Assembly (NCBI GenBank): GCA_022828425.1
Contig: CP094685.1
Coordinates: 3,204,046 to 3,268,045, forward strand
Length of the DNA stretch: 64,000 bases
Source of the DNA: Candidatus Thiothrix sulfatifontis
GTDB taxonomy: Bacteria > Pseudomonadota > Gammaproteobacteria > Thiotrichales > Thiotrichaceae
Reading direction: 5' to 3'
The translations under genes were made by a program, and so were the position numbers. The notes under the pieces were generated by a model, which ran no database searches, was not told where the DNA came from, and worked only from the letters and a program-made list of their open reading frames with translations. This document shows, one piece after another, positions 19,777 through 29,683 of this stretch. The first letter of the stretch is position 1; the number at the start of each line of letters is the position of its first letter.

Positions 19777-21243
19777 ATGCTAAGCTCCTTACGTAGCCGC
19801 CAACTCATCAGTGGGTTTGGCGTTATTATGGTCGGCATCCTGATGCTAGGTATCATGCTGCACTGGTTTTCCTACAGTTATAAAATTGATCAAAAAAAGG
19901 CCGAACTGAAAGAAATATCATACGACGTATTGGGGTATTTGAACTTTCAGGACGGTCAATTTGACATCTTGCCAGACGCAGAGATGGCGGCCAAAGCTCA
20001 GCAAATGATCAGTGAACACAATTTGGATGATGTGACCCAAAATCATTTCGCGTATGTGATCAATATCGACAAAGCTCAAGTGGTGTGGAGCGCTTCTACG
20101 CTCAGCAAGCCCAATGATTTGGTCGACGAAGATTATTACTTGCGCTTCAAAATCAGTCAGGTATTAAAAACCAGCTTTGAACCCACATTCGATCAGCTCA
20201 AACCCTTGCCACCTAAAAATAAGCTAAGCTTGGAAGACGATCTAAACATGCGACAAACGTATGATCAGGAGTATTTATTGGCGATTCAAAGCTTTTTCAA
20301 GCCCGAATACGGCACGTTCCAGTTTATTGTGGGCGTTTCTATCGCGGATATTGAAAAAGAAATGCAGGACATGCGCCAAAAATTTGCGATCTTATTGTTT
20401 CTATCCGCCGTACTGGTATTGATTGCGCAACTGGCGCTGAGTTTTTGGGTGGTCGCCCCGATTAAAGAATTTGAGAATGAAGTCAAAGCGATTGAGGCCG
20501 GTGCACGCGATAGCATCCATGACCATTACCCTGAAGAATTAATTCCCGTCAAAAACGCGCTGAATGGTTTATTGAGTTACGAAAAAGGCCAAAAGCAGCG
20601 TTACAAAGATACTTTGGATGATTTAGCGCATAGCATCAAAACCCCGTTGACCGCGATGCAAAACCAACTGGATCAATTGCGCCGCGAAGCCAACTTAGAT
20701 CCAAGCTACAAAATTGCTGCCACGGTATTTGAAACGCAAATCGAACGCATCCGTGAAATCATTGGGCATCAACTGCGTCGTGCCATGGTAACAAACCAAG
20801 GCGCGATGATTTTATCCCAACCAGTACGCCCCGTGCTGTTCCGATTGCGCGAAACCTTGCAGAAAGTTTACCGCGACAAACCCTTTGAAATTCGCATCAA
20901 TGTCGACGAATACGCCAAGTGCCGCATGGATGCCGAAGACATGATGGAACTGTTTGGCAACCTGCTGAATAATGCCTGCCGTTTCTGCAAAGACGTGGTG
21001 GAAATTTCTGCGCATCACGAAGACAACCTGCTAGTCATTGATATTGATGACGATGGCATGGGTTTTCCGCTCAATAACCCCGCAAAATTATTGCAACGCG
21101 GGATTCGTGAAGACAGCAAAAGCGATGGTCAGGGCATTGGCATGGCGGTCAGTACCGAAATTGTATCAGCCATTGGCGGCAAAATTGAACTGCTGGTGTC
21201 GCCGTATGTGGGTGCGCGGGTACGCTTGCATTTGCCGGTATAA
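19777..21243 (+). CDS. PhoQ-like sensor histidine kinase
   Basis: A 488-residue inner-membrane kinase. It has an N-terminal membrane segment (about 15-32), a periplasmic sensor of about 170 residues rich in Asp and Glu, and a second membrane segment (about 205-225) followed by HAMP. The H-box is LDDLAHSIKTPLTAM with H285, and the ATPase domain has N, G1 and G2 boxes (NLLNNACRFC, DIDDDGMGFP, GQGIGMAVSTEI). The acidic sensor suggests cation or peptide sensing as in PhoQ, but that is inference. It is convergent with pbpC, 12 bases apart. Confidence 0.93.
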   Translation: MLSSLRSRQLISGFGVIMVGILMLGIMLHWFSYSYKIDQKKAELKEISYDVLGYLNFQDGQFDILPDAEMAAKAQQMISEHNLDDVTQNHFAYVINIDKAQVVWSASTLSKPNDLVDEDYYLRFKISQVLKTSFEPTFDQLKPLPPKNKLSLEDDLNMRQTYDQEYLLAIQSFFKPEYGTFQFIVGVSIADIEKEMQDMRQKFAILLFLSAVLVLIAQLALSFWVVAPIKEFENEVKAIEAGARDSIHDHYPEELIPVKNALNGLLSYEKGQKQRYKDTLDDLAHSIKTPLTAMQNQLDQLRREANLDPSYKIAATVFETQIERIREIIGHQLRRAMVTNQGAMILSQPVRPVLFRLRETLQKVYRDKPFEIRINVDEYAKCRMDAEDMMELFGNLLNNACRFCKDVVEISAHHEDNLLVIDIDDDGMGFPLNNPAKLLQRGIREDSKSDGQGIGMAVSTEIVSAIGGKIELLVSPYVGARVRLHLPV

Positions 21244-21255
21244 GTGTAAGATGCT

Positions 21256-23592
21256 TCAGGGTTGGCTGATAACGCGAATGCTGACTTTATCCACCGCTCC
21301 GGCGGTGTCAAATACCGTCAATTCGTAATCGCCTGCCCGCGTAAAGGTGTGGCGCAAACCACTACGCGCGGTATCCACGCCAACGGGTTCGCCATTCACC
21401 AACCAAAAATACTGACCTTCGCCACCGTCCGCCAGCAAATCCAACGTTACACCGTTGTTGGGTTGCCCTGCGGCTACTTTGGGCAAATACAAGCGCGTGC
21501 TGCTATCCAAATGCCGAACCGCCAATTGTTTCCCGCCCTGATACGCGCTACCGGGCGGGCAACTGCTATCAAAAGCAGGCAAGCGTATTTTTTCCAACAA
21601 AGTATTGGCTAACCAAGGCTGCAATTCCAACGGCCATTGAGCGACTTGTCGCGCCATACGCGCCGGGACATTGCAAGCCGACGTTACCCGCAAGCCGGTG
21701 GCGGGGTTAATCCAATACGTCTGCAAACCGGCTGACCATGAATAGTGCTGAAAATGCGGCAAGGTTGGAGGCACATTGCCGTTCAAAATCCACGCTTGCT
21801 GACGGACATGGCAATGTTCCGGGGCAGTTTGCGCCGCACTTTCCCCCAAAGGCCAACAAATATCCGTTTGCGTCACACTTGCCGGACGGCGACGGGTATT
21901 CATGCCCGACTGCTTGGGCAATGCCCGAAATACGTCAAATAAAATCGGGCCTGCCGCCGCAACCCCCAAACTGCCGGGTAACGGCGTACCGTCGGGGCGA
22001 CCTGTCCACACCCCAACCGTGTAGTAATCGCTCACCCCAATCGCCCAAGCATCCCGAAACCCGTAACTGGTTCCCGTCTTCCAGGCCACACCCGCTGCAT
22101 TAATACTGCCCTCTGGCGGCGGAATCGCCCGCAAGGTTTCCTGAATTATCCACGCTGCCCCTTCGGACAACATCCGGCGTTCTTCGAGCGGATCATCCGC
22201 CACAAAGCGCGGCTTAATGCTAATACCGCCACGCCCTAATGCGGTAAATCCCCGCACCAAATCTTCCAAGGTCGTGCCAGCGCCCCCCAAAATCACGCTC
22301 AAATTCGGCTCAGCGTGTTCGGGAAAACTGATCACCACCCCGCCATGACGCAGCCGCGCCACAAACACGCCGGGTGTCAAACGTTGCAAGATGTCCACCG
22401 CAGGCACATTCAACGATTGCTGCAACGCTTGCGCCACGCTCACCGCCCCCGAAAAATGCCGGAAAAAATTCTGCGGGGCATAATCATTCAATTTCAGCGG
22501 CACATCACTCAACAAACTCGCCGAATGCAGCAAGCCATCATCCAGCGCCATGCCATACAAAAACGGCTTCAAAGTCGAACCGGGGGAACGCACCGCCTGC
22601 ACCATATCCACATGCCCAAAACGTTCGGCATTGTGGAAATCCGCCGATCCCGCATACGCCCGCACGTAGCCCGTGTGATTTTCAAGCACTAAGACCCCGA
22701 CAGAAGCCTTCTCCGGCAAACTGTTCACGCGGGTACGCAATACATTGTCGACCGCCCACTGAATATTCGCATCCAAGGTGGTTTGCAACCGTGACACTTT
22801 GTCGGCAAAAGCGCGGATTTTCATGCGTTCCGCAAATAACGGCGCTTTCATCGGCTGTTGGAAACGCAATTTCATCACGGGTTCAACCATCGCATCCGCT
22901 ACCGTTTCTTGCGACCAAACGCCTTGTGTCGCCATACGGTGCAGGACTTTATCGCGGTAACGTTGCGCCAATTCGGGGGAACGATCCGGGCGCAAACGCG
23001 AGGGGGCTTGCGGCAACACGGCTAATAATGCCGCTTCTGCATGACTCAGCGCTAACGCAGGTTTGTGTAACCAGGCAAAACTGGCGGTTTGCACGCCTTC
23101 GATAGGGCCACCGAAAGGCGCAAGGTTGAGGTAAAACGTCAGAATATCCGTCTTGCTGTAATGCCATTCGAGTTGTAACGCCCGAAACATCTGCCGAATT
23201 TTCCCACTCACGGTACGGTCATGGGGGTCTAAAATTCGCGCCACTTGCATGGTCAGCGTCGAACCACCCGAAATCACCCGCCCGCCTTGCAACCATTGCC
23301 AGCCTGCTCGCACTAAAGCGAACGGATTAATGCCCGGATGCTGATAAAACCAACGGTCTTCGTAGGTCAGCAATGCCTCGACATACAAAGGCGACACTTC
23401 CGCTAACGTCACCGGATAGCGCCACACGCCTTCATTGTCTGCAAAAGCCCGCAACGGGGTTCGATCTTGCGCCAGAATCAACACACTGCGCACCCGCTCA
23501 GGCTCCGGCAGCGGCCACCACCAATCTGCCAATACAAACAGCAACAGGCATAGTAGCGCCGAGCCAGCCGCCCTTATCAGATAGGTGCGCAT
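21256..23592 (-). CDS. pbpC: Penicillin-binding protein 1C (bifunctional transglycosylase/transpeptidase)
   Basis: A 778-residue class A PBP anchored by an N-terminal membrane segment (about 9-26). The GT51 glycosyltransferase domain has the catalytic Glu in TYEDRWFYQHPGINP (E78) and RVISGGSTLTMQVARIL. The transpeptidase has SxxK at S339-K342, SxN at S393-N395 and KTG at 505-507. A C-terminal PBP1C-type domain (about 690-778) is present. It is encoded 12 bases downstream of the alpha-2-macroglobulin gene on the same strand, the conserved pair in which the peptidoglycan synthase is thought to repair damage where the macroglobulin traps attacking proteases. Confidence 0.97.
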   Translation of the reverse strand: MRTYLIRAAGSALLCLLLFVLADWWWPLPEPERVRSVLILAQDRTPLRAFADNEGVWRYPVTLAEVSPLYVEALLTYEDRWFYQHPGINPFALVRAGWQWLQGGRVISGGSTLTMQVARILDPHDRTVSGKIRQMFRALQLEWHYSKTDILTFYLNLAPFGGPIEGVQTASFAWLHKPALALSHAEAALLAVLPQAPSRLRPDRSPELAQRYRDKVLHRMATQGVWSQETVADAMVEPVMKLRFQQPMKAPLFAERMKIRAFADKVSRLQTTLDANIQWAVDNVLRTRVNSLPEKASVGVLVLENHTGYVRAYAGSADFHNAERFGHVDMVQAVRSPGSTLKPFLYGMALDDGLLHSASLLSDVPLKLNDYAPQNFFRHFSGAVSVAQALQQSLNVPAVDILQRLTPGVFVARLRHGGVVISFPEHAEPNLSVILGGAGTTLEDLVRGFTALGRGGISIKPRFVADDPLEERRMLSEGAAWIIQETLRAIPPPEGSINAAGVAWKTGTSYGFRDAWAIGVSDYYTVGVWTGRPDGTPLPGSLGVAAAGPILFDVFRALPKQSGMNTRRRPASVTQTDICWPLGESAAQTAPEHCHVRQQAWILNGNVPPTLPHFQHYSWSAGLQTYWINPATGLRVTSACNVPARMARQVAQWPLELQPWLANTLLEKIRLPAFDSSCPPGSAYQGGKQLAVRHLDSSTRLYLPKVAAGQPNNGVTLDLLADGGEGQYFWLVNGEPVGVDTARSGLRHTFTRAGDYELTVFDTAGAVDKVSIRVISQP

Positions 23593-23604
23593 TATGCGTT
23601 GCGC

Positions 23605-26600
23605 TTACGGAATCACCAGCGCGGGCGGCACAGCCCCTAAGCCATTCAGTTCCGGGCGGTACATGTCTTCAACATAAGGCGGCGGCACCGCAAACTTGCC
23701 CGCTGACACCACCCGCACCAAATAGAACAAATGGTGGCGTGTTTTCGCCGTCAACGGCAGTGCAGCGATGTAACGGTCATCGCGGAATTCCTGCGTGCGC
23801 AATTCGCTACTGCCCAACAGCTCTAATACCGGCTTATCCATCCCTTCCAATTGCAAGCCCTCTAAGGATTCGTTGCTAGACAAATTGGTATTCTCAATTT
23901 CAAAGCCTGCGGGCAATAAATCCGCCACCAGCGCATCATTGATGTCAATATTGCTGCTTACCGTGAGATGCGTGAGCAATAATGCTCCGGCCTTAATGCC
24001 ATCGGGTGATACTTTTTTGCCATCCAAACTGTACCAAGCGCGTTGTATTTCAATCGGATCACTGTCCGGTGCAGGCACGCTATTCGGGTAGCCATCCACA
24101 TTCAACGCCAAGTATAGCGGCTGCGGTGCTGTCACCTGAATGCTTTGCTGAAAATCCGCCGCGCTCAAGGCACGGTATTGCGTACCACTGCCTGCCAAAT
24201 CCACGCTGTCCTTGCCGATGGTCAGCGCCGCTTTCCAAGCCGTTTGGGATTTCTCCTGCACTTTCAAGCCCGCTAACAAGGTGAACAGTTGCTCTTGTGT
24301 GCTGAAATAATTGCGGTTATGCAGCAAATCCACCAACTGATTAATTTCTGCGGCGAGTTGCGGCAATTTAGCCTTATGGCGCAATAGCAAGTACAACACA
24401 GCCGCCTGATCACGCAAGCTGCTGCCGTAATCACCGAGGTATTTTTGCTCATCACGCACCAGCGCCAACCCCTGTTGAATCGCCGCGTCACCGCGTTTAC
24501 TGTCACCGCCCGGCACCATTTTCAGCGCCAAACCCAAATGCACCAGCGGCAAACCCGAAGCCGCTTTGCCCAAGTCTTTTTCATACATGACTTTCAGCGT
24601 CCCCGGCGAAGCACGTTTCACCCGTGCCAATACGTACCCTGCATAAGCGCGAGCGGCGAAATCAACATGCTCTGGCCTATCCGAAAAATCATACCGGCTT
24701 TCCGCAGCGCCTTCGCCTTCCTGCAAACGCTCTTCCAGATTTTGCAGCGCCCGCTGCAACAACCATTCCGGCACCGTAAAGCCCTGCTCTTTGGCATCCA
24801 GCAAAAAATCCACCACATACGGCGTGAGCCAATATTCTTCTTGCCCGCCGTTGGCATCGCCCCACAAGGTGAAACCGCCGTTGGCTAACTGCATTCCCGC
24901 CAAACGCAATAAGGCCGCCGTGACGCGCTCATTCCGCTCTTTCATCTCCAACGGTTCGAGACCTAACGATTCCGCTACATTTGCATCCAAGTATAAATAA
25001 GGCCAGGCGCTACTAGTGGTCTGTTCCAAACAACCGTAAGGGTATTGCAACAAGCCTTGCAACGCATTCCGCAACGGCAACACCGGCGTTGCCCCCACAC
25101 TCAGATTCGCCTGCAAACCCGCCGCTTGAAACTGTTGAATCGTCGCTGCATCCAGCTTCAGCGTTTCACCCGCCGCCAATTCCCGCTTTTGTGCCAAATA
25201 TTGCGCCGGGTATGCAGGGCGTATCGCAACCTGAAGCTGATGCCGCGCGGTAAAGCCTTTCCCCGTCAACTCCAGATTAATCTGCCCGCTACCCATCGCT
25301 TGCTGCGCGGAGATTGGCAAACGTAGCGTTTCGCGCTTACCCGCCACCAACGCGAGTTCGCGGGTATCGGTCACACCCGACAACAGCGCATTGCTGCTGA
25401 GTTTTAATGTCACCACTTGCGTTTCCGTCGTGGTGTTATTCACGTCAACACTCAGAAAACTGCTGTCACCAGCGGCAAGAAAACGCGGTGCAGCCAAACT
25501 AGCAACCACGGGCGAAGCCACTTTCATCTCACGTTCGGCGCTACCAAAACGGTCTGCTGTTGCAGCAACCGCCATTAAGCGTAAAGTTCCATCGAAGCCG
25601 GGTAATGGCAATTCAATTTTAGCCTTACCCTCGGCATCAAACGTCACCGCACCGCTAAACAGCGACACAATCCGCAAATCCGCCTGCCCCAACGTGCCAC
25701 CGCGCCGCCCACCGGCATCGCCACCAAAACGTTGGCGTAGGGGCGCACCGTCCACACTCTCAATAATTTTGCCGTAAGCGTCATACAGACTAGGCGTGTA
25801 TTGGTGTTGTGAGAAATAAAACGCCAGCGGATCGGGTGTTTTGAAATCAGTAATGCTCAATACGCCCACATCTACCGCTGCCAAGGTCACGATCGCCTGT
25901 TCGTCACTGAGATTATCCGCACTGACGGTCACAGTGGTGGTCTTTTCGGGCAATACTTTTTCGGGCGCTGCAATGCTCACATTCAAACGCCGTGCATCCC
26001 GATCCAATGGCAGGAAAATCACCCCCAACGCACGGTTAGGCGCAATTTTCTGCTCACTACTCGCAAGGCGGAACGACGTCACCGTGACGTATAAATCGTG
26101 GCGATCCCACCCTTTATCCACGGGAATCTCCACCGTCATGCCGTCGGCGGGCAATGTTACCCGCTGTGACCACAACAGCGCTTCACCTTCCACCACCACC
26201 AATGCTTCACCAGCCGCAGGCGGGGTAATTTTCAATTTGACCACATCACCCGCTTGGTACTTGGCTTTATCCAAAGCCAATTCAATCTGGTCAGGGCGGG
26301 CGGCATTGTTCTCCGCTTGCTCCCAATCCCAACCTGCATGGAACGGGTAAACCGCTTTCAAGCCAGTTTCCACATCTTCGACTTCCAAACGGTAATAGCC
26401 GTATTGCACCGCAAACACCGCTTTGCCACGCGCATTCGCATCCAAGGTAACTTTTTGCTGCACGGTCGGGTATTCACTGGAAATCTCTTTACGCTGCCAA
26501 CCTTCGGCATTGTTGTATTCCCAGAAATAGTCCTTCTCTTCCCTAACCAAGGTCACAGCAAGCGCTTGAGTAGTGGGAACCGCCTGCCCTTCTGCATTCA

Positions 26601-28455
26601 GACGCACCAACTCGAAACCCGCCTCACCGTTATCGGCTACGGTGTCTTTGCTGAATAAGGGACGAATGCCCACCAAATTCGGGCTAGGCCAAAACGGAAC
26701 ATCCAACTTGCGGGTAACGCTGCGCCCGCCGGTTTCGTGCAAACTGCCGATAATGCTCAAGGTCAACGGCGAACTGATGTTGCCCACTAACGCCGGGCTT
26801 TCCACAAAACCGCCGCCGGTTTCATTGAGCATCACTTCCGGCAAATCTTCGCGACTCACCAATTTCTCATCGGCAGGATCGCCAAAATAGTAATCTTTAA
26901 ATTCAGCCAAAGGATGACGATTCACGCTCACCGTGCGCACAGCGGTTAACTTATTGCCACTGGCAGGCGCACCGTACAAATAATCACCCTGCGCCGCCAC
27001 CACCAGCTTTTTCCCCGCCGTCAACAATTTCTCTTCCGCACTCAAGGCCAGCTTCATGCGTTCCGGCATGAAATCTTCGACGTGAAAATTAAAACTGCTG
27101 ACCGGCGCTTCATCTTTGGCATTAATCCGCACTTCTGCTTTCCAGGTTCCCGTTGGCGCATCCGCCGGAATCGGCAAGCGGTAGCTGAAAAAGCCAAGAT
27201 CGGCATTGGCAGCCAGCAAGTTTTCTTCCAATAATAATTTGGTATCGGGGCGCACAATGCGCAAGTGCAGGTTTTTCAGCGCAACCGCTTTGCCATCCCG
27301 ATCACGCAACAACACCGACAAATCCATCGGTTCACCGGGGCGGAACAAATCACGGGTGCTGTAGATAAACGGTGCAATCGGCTTATCCGGCAACCCGGTT
27401 ACGGCGTATTCTGACAAATCCAACGCCGCTTCCCGCAAATCCAAAAACGCAAACTGCGTTTCCTGCTGCGCTGTCAGCAATAAATCACCACTGGGTCGAT
27501 GTTCAAAACTGACACGCCCAGCCGCATCGGTTTCCAGCGTCAACGCTTCTTTTTCGCCTTGCAACTTCAATTGCACCCCGGATAACGGTTTGCCGGTGTC
27601 CAAAGCATTCGCGAACACTTCCAACCCACGCGCATACAAACGCACATGCAAACCAATGTTCGTCACGACGAACTGCGTAATCCGGTAAGCCTCATCGTTA
27701 AAACGCCCCGGTTCCCGCATCACCGCAAAATACACGCCCGGCGTTTTCAACTCTTGAATATCTTCTACCGGAATCAACATCGAAGTACGCGCATTCAACT
27801 TGGCATCCGTCACGTAGCGGCGGGCATACACACTTTCAGTCACGGCATGGATTTCTTCCAATTGCCACTGCGACAAACGCCCGCCCAAACTGACCGTTTT
27901 GAGCATATCCGGCAATTTTTCTGGCTGCACCCGCAGGAATTCAATGTCCAATTCCGGCACATTCACCACCCGAATCGGCAAGCCGCCCGTCAATTTTGCA
28001 GGCAAAATGCTGCCCGTCGTCGCGAAATCAAATGCAGGGCTAATATCGCGGGTTTTAAGGCTGGTATCCGACGGTTTTTGCAATTTCAGGCCGTTTTTAC
28101 TGGTGACACCCGGCCTAATCTGCACGCGATAATCGGTTTGTGGCTTGATATTGCTGAAAAACAGGCGACGCGATTCGCTGGTCATCACCCACTGACCTTC
28201 GACCATTTTGCCGTTAGCCGTTAAGGTGATAAAACTGTTGTAATTCTCGGTGGGATTCAAATCTTGTGAAAAAGTCACCGCCAACGCCGGGCTGGTATCC
28301 AAGGTACGTTCCGACACATCCACTACCAACATTTGCGTCAATAAGGCTTCATTGCTGTATTGCGGCGCTTCTGCCTCTGCCCTTGCCTGCCCCATAAATA
28401 ACAGTAACAGACACACCCCTAACCACGGTAACACGCGACGAATTTGATAAGCCAT
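23605..28455 (-). CDS. Bacterial alpha-2-macroglobulin family protein
   Basis: A 1616-residue periplasmic protein with a signal peptide (about 1-26, ending GQARA) and no lipobox cysteine. It has the macroglobulin (MG) repeat architecture. In the thioester domain the motif GCLEQTTS is intact (C1142), so this is a thioester-bearing form that can bind attacking proteases covalently. The MG10-like C-terminal domain ends in VEDMYRPELNGLG. The closest known type is YfhM of the YfhM/PbpC pair; the enterobacterial copy is a lipoprotein, which this one does not seem to be. It is the first gene of a two-gene unit with pbpC. Confidence 0.95.
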   Translation of the reverse strand: MAYQIRRVLPWLGVCLLLLFMGQARAEAEAPQYSNEALLTQMLVVDVSERTLDTSPALAVTFSQDLNPTENYNSFITLTANGKMVEGQWVMTSESRRLFFSNIKPQTDYRVQIRPGVTSKNGLKLQKPSDTSLKTRDISPAFDFATTGSILPAKLTGGLPIRVVNVPELDIEFLRVQPEKLPDMLKTVSLGGRLSQWQLEEIHAVTESVYARRYVTDAKLNARTSMLIPVEDIQELKTPGVYFAVMREPGRFNDEAYRITQFVVTNIGLHVRLYARGLEVFANALDTGKPLSGVQLKLQGEKEALTLETDAAGRVSFEHRPSGDLLLTAQQETQFAFLDLREAALDLSEYAVTGLPDKPIAPFIYSTRDLFRPGEPMDLSVLLRDRDGKAVALKNLHLRIVRPDTKLLLEENLLAANADLGFFSYRLPIPADAPTGTWKAEVRINAKDEAPVSSFNFHVEDFMPERMKLALSAEEKLLTAGKKLVVAAQGDYLYGAPASGNKLTAVRTVSVNRHPLAEFKDYYFGDPADEKLVSREDLPEVMLNETGGGFVESPALVGNISSPLTLSIIGSLHETGGRSVTRKLDVPFWPSPNLVGIRPLFSKDTVADNGEAGFELVRLNAEGQAVPTTQALAVTLVREEKDYFWEYNNAEGWQRKEISSEYPTVQQKVTLDANARGKAVFAVQYGYYRLEVEDVETGLKAVYPFHAGWDWEQAENNAARPDQIELALDKAKYQAGDVVKLKITPPAAGEALVVVEGEALLWSQRVTLPADGMTVEIPVDKGWDRHDLYVTVTSFRLASSEQKIAPNRALGVIFLPLDRDARRLNVSIAAPEKVLPEKTTTVTVSADNLSDEQAIVTLAAVDVGVLSITDFKTPDPLAFYFSQHQYTPSLYDAYGKIIESVDGAPLRQRFGGDAGGRRGGTLGQADLRIVSLFSGAVTFDAEGKAKIELPLPGFDGTLRLMAVAATADRFGSAEREMKVASPVVASLAAPRFLAAGDSSFLSVDVNNTTTETQVVTLKLSSNALLSGVTDTRELALVAGKRETLRLPISAQQAMGSGQINLELTGKGFTARHQLQVAIRPAYPAQYLAQKRELAAGETLKLDAATIQQFQAAGLQANLSVGATPVLPLRNALQGLLQYPYGCLEQTTSSAWPYLYLDANVAESLGLEPLEMKERNERVTAALLRLAGMQLANGGFTLWGDANGGQEEYWLTPYVVDFLLDAKEQGFTVPEWLLQRALQNLEERLQEGEGAAESRYDFSDRPEHVDFAARAYAGYVLARVKRASPGTLKVMYEKDLGKAASGLPLVHLGLALKMVPGGDSKRGDAAIQQGLALVRDEQKYLGDYGSSLRDQAAVLYLLLRHKAKLPQLAAEINQLVDLLHNRNYFSTQEQLFTLLAGLKVQEKSQTAWKAALTIGKDSVDLAGSGTQYRALSAADFQQSIQVTAPQPLYLALNVDGYPNSVPAPDSDPIEIQRAWYSLDGKKVSPDGIKAGALLLTHLTVSSNIDINDALVADLLPAGFEIENTNLSSNESLEGLQLEGMDKPVLELLGSSELRTQEFRDDRYIAALPLTAKTRHHLFYLVRVVSAGKFAVPPPYVEDMYRPELNGLGAVPPALVIP

Positions 28456-28584
28456 TATTGTTCTCCACCCTGTAAGACCAGATGCATTGTATAGAATGCT
28501 AGTATAGACTTTTTTGGCACAGATAAGTTACCACAATGTGGTGACAATACTTAATCGGAGGGAGTGTGAGAAGAAAGAAAAAAG

Positions 28585-28660
28585 TGGCGACCCTATGGGG
28601 ATTCGAACCCCAGTTACAACCGTGAAAGGGTCGTGTCCTAGGCCTCTAGACGATAGGGTC
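28585..28660 (-). tRNA. tRNA-Glu (UUC), copy 1
   Basis: The 76-base minus-strand sequence folds as a cloverleaf with anticodon TTC in the loop CTTTCAC, a GGTTCGAATCC T-arm and an encoded CCA. It is identical over its length to the second copy 36 bases away. Confidence 0.98.
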
Positions 28661-28696
28661 GCTGATGTGAAACTTGTATAGCCAGACTTGGAAAAG

Positions 28697-28772
28697 TGGC
28701 GACCCTATGGGGATTCGAACCCCAGTTACAACCGTGAAAGGGTCGTGTCCTAGGCCTCTAGACGATAGGGTC
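28697..28772 (-). tRNA. tRNA-Glu (UUC), copy 2
   Basis: Tandem copy of the tRNA-Glu gene, with the same anticodon TTC and encoded CCA. Short flanks (AAAAG before, CGCTGAT after, on the plus strand) are also shared, so the duplication included some flanking DNA. Confidence 0.98.
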
Positions 28773-28795
28773 GCTGATACAAACTTCCAAACCTA

Positions 28796-28996
28796 CTATT
28801 TATCATCTTCCCGTGGAGAGAAAATGACAATGGTGGCTAACCCGGCAAATGTAACCATAAAACCGAGTGGTACCGCCAATAAAAACATTTTCGCCAATTC
28901 GTCACTGTCTACTAACATGAAACCAAATCCGAAGATTAAGCCTACAACTGTTATCACCAAACCAATGATCAAACTGTAACGACCAAGACGATCCAT
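28796..28996 (-). CDS. Small membrane protein of unknown function
   Basis: A 66-residue protein with two predicted membrane helices (about LIIGLVITVVGLIFGFGFML and MFLLAVPLGFMVTFAGLATIVIF) and a charged tail SPREDDK. I start at the ATG at 28996, which has GAGAG six bases upstream; a TTG at 29017 is a weaker choice. It lies between tRNA-Ala and the tRNA-Glu pair. I do not recognise a family. Confidence 0.65.
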   Translation of the reverse strand: MDRLGRYSLIIGLVITVVGLIFGFGFMLVDSDELAKMFLLAVPLGFMVTFAGLATIVIFSPREDDK

Positions 28997-29020
28997 AAAC
29001 ACTCTCACGTCGTTCAATAA

Positions 29021-29096
<76 letters not shown>

Positions 29097-29139
29097 ACGG
29101 CGAAAGAGAGGCGAATTCTGAGGGAATCCGCCAACCTTG

Positions 29140-29589
29140 TCAAGCGCCTTTTAAAGAATTTGCGAAGATTGCTTTGTGCACATCGCCAAGACTAATAATG
29201 CCCACTAACTTGCCCGCTTCAACCACCGGAATCCGGCGAATCTTCTGCACGCACATAATAGAAACAGCTTTCATCAAGGGCATCTCAGGGCTGGCAGACG
29301 CCACCAGCTTGGTCATCAAATCGCTGGCATTTAAACTCAACGCATCGCTGTAACCTTTTTCCATCTTCTCAAAATCAGGCACGCCCTCTTCACGCGCCAC
29401 CTCACCGATGTCAGGAAACATCTTACGCAATACGTCTTTTTCAGACACAACGCCGACGACATTGTTGCTGTCATCGACCACTGGCATCCCGCTGATTTTG
29501 TTGAAACACATAACTTCGACCAAATCGCGCACCCGCGTGTTAGGCTTCGCCGTCTTGACGCTAGTATTCATGATGTCTTTAACTTTCAT
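29140..29589 (-). CDS. CBS-domain pair protein
   Basis: A 149-residue soluble protein that consists of two CBS motifs. The first (about 7-60) has GMPVVDDSNNVVGVVSEKDVL and the second (about 90-143) IRRIPVVEAGKLVGIISLGDV. Such pairs bind adenine nucleotides and act as energy or ligand sensors, alone or with a partner. The partner is not evident here. It stands between tRNA-Ala and gltX, all on the minus strand. Confidence 0.9.
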   Translation of the reverse strand: MKVKDIMNTSVKTAKPNTRVRDLVEVMCFNKISGMPVVDDSNNVVGVVSEKDVLRKMFPDIGEVAREEGVPDFEKMEKGYSDALSLNASDLMTKLVASASPEMPLMKAVSIMCVQKIRRIPVVEAGKLVGIISLGDVHKAIFANSLKGA

Positions 29590-29683
29590 TCATCCTCCTC
29601 CTCATTCATGCTATGTTTTGGTAACACAAATATAACATAAAAGCCCTCATAAATTGTATGAGCTTAAGAGAATATTATTCGCT

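Noticed and set aside
22374..28224. Long plus-strand ORFs opposite pbpC and the macroglobulin gene
   Set aside because: They are antisense to well supported genes; frequent His, Arg and Gln runs are typical of shadow frames.
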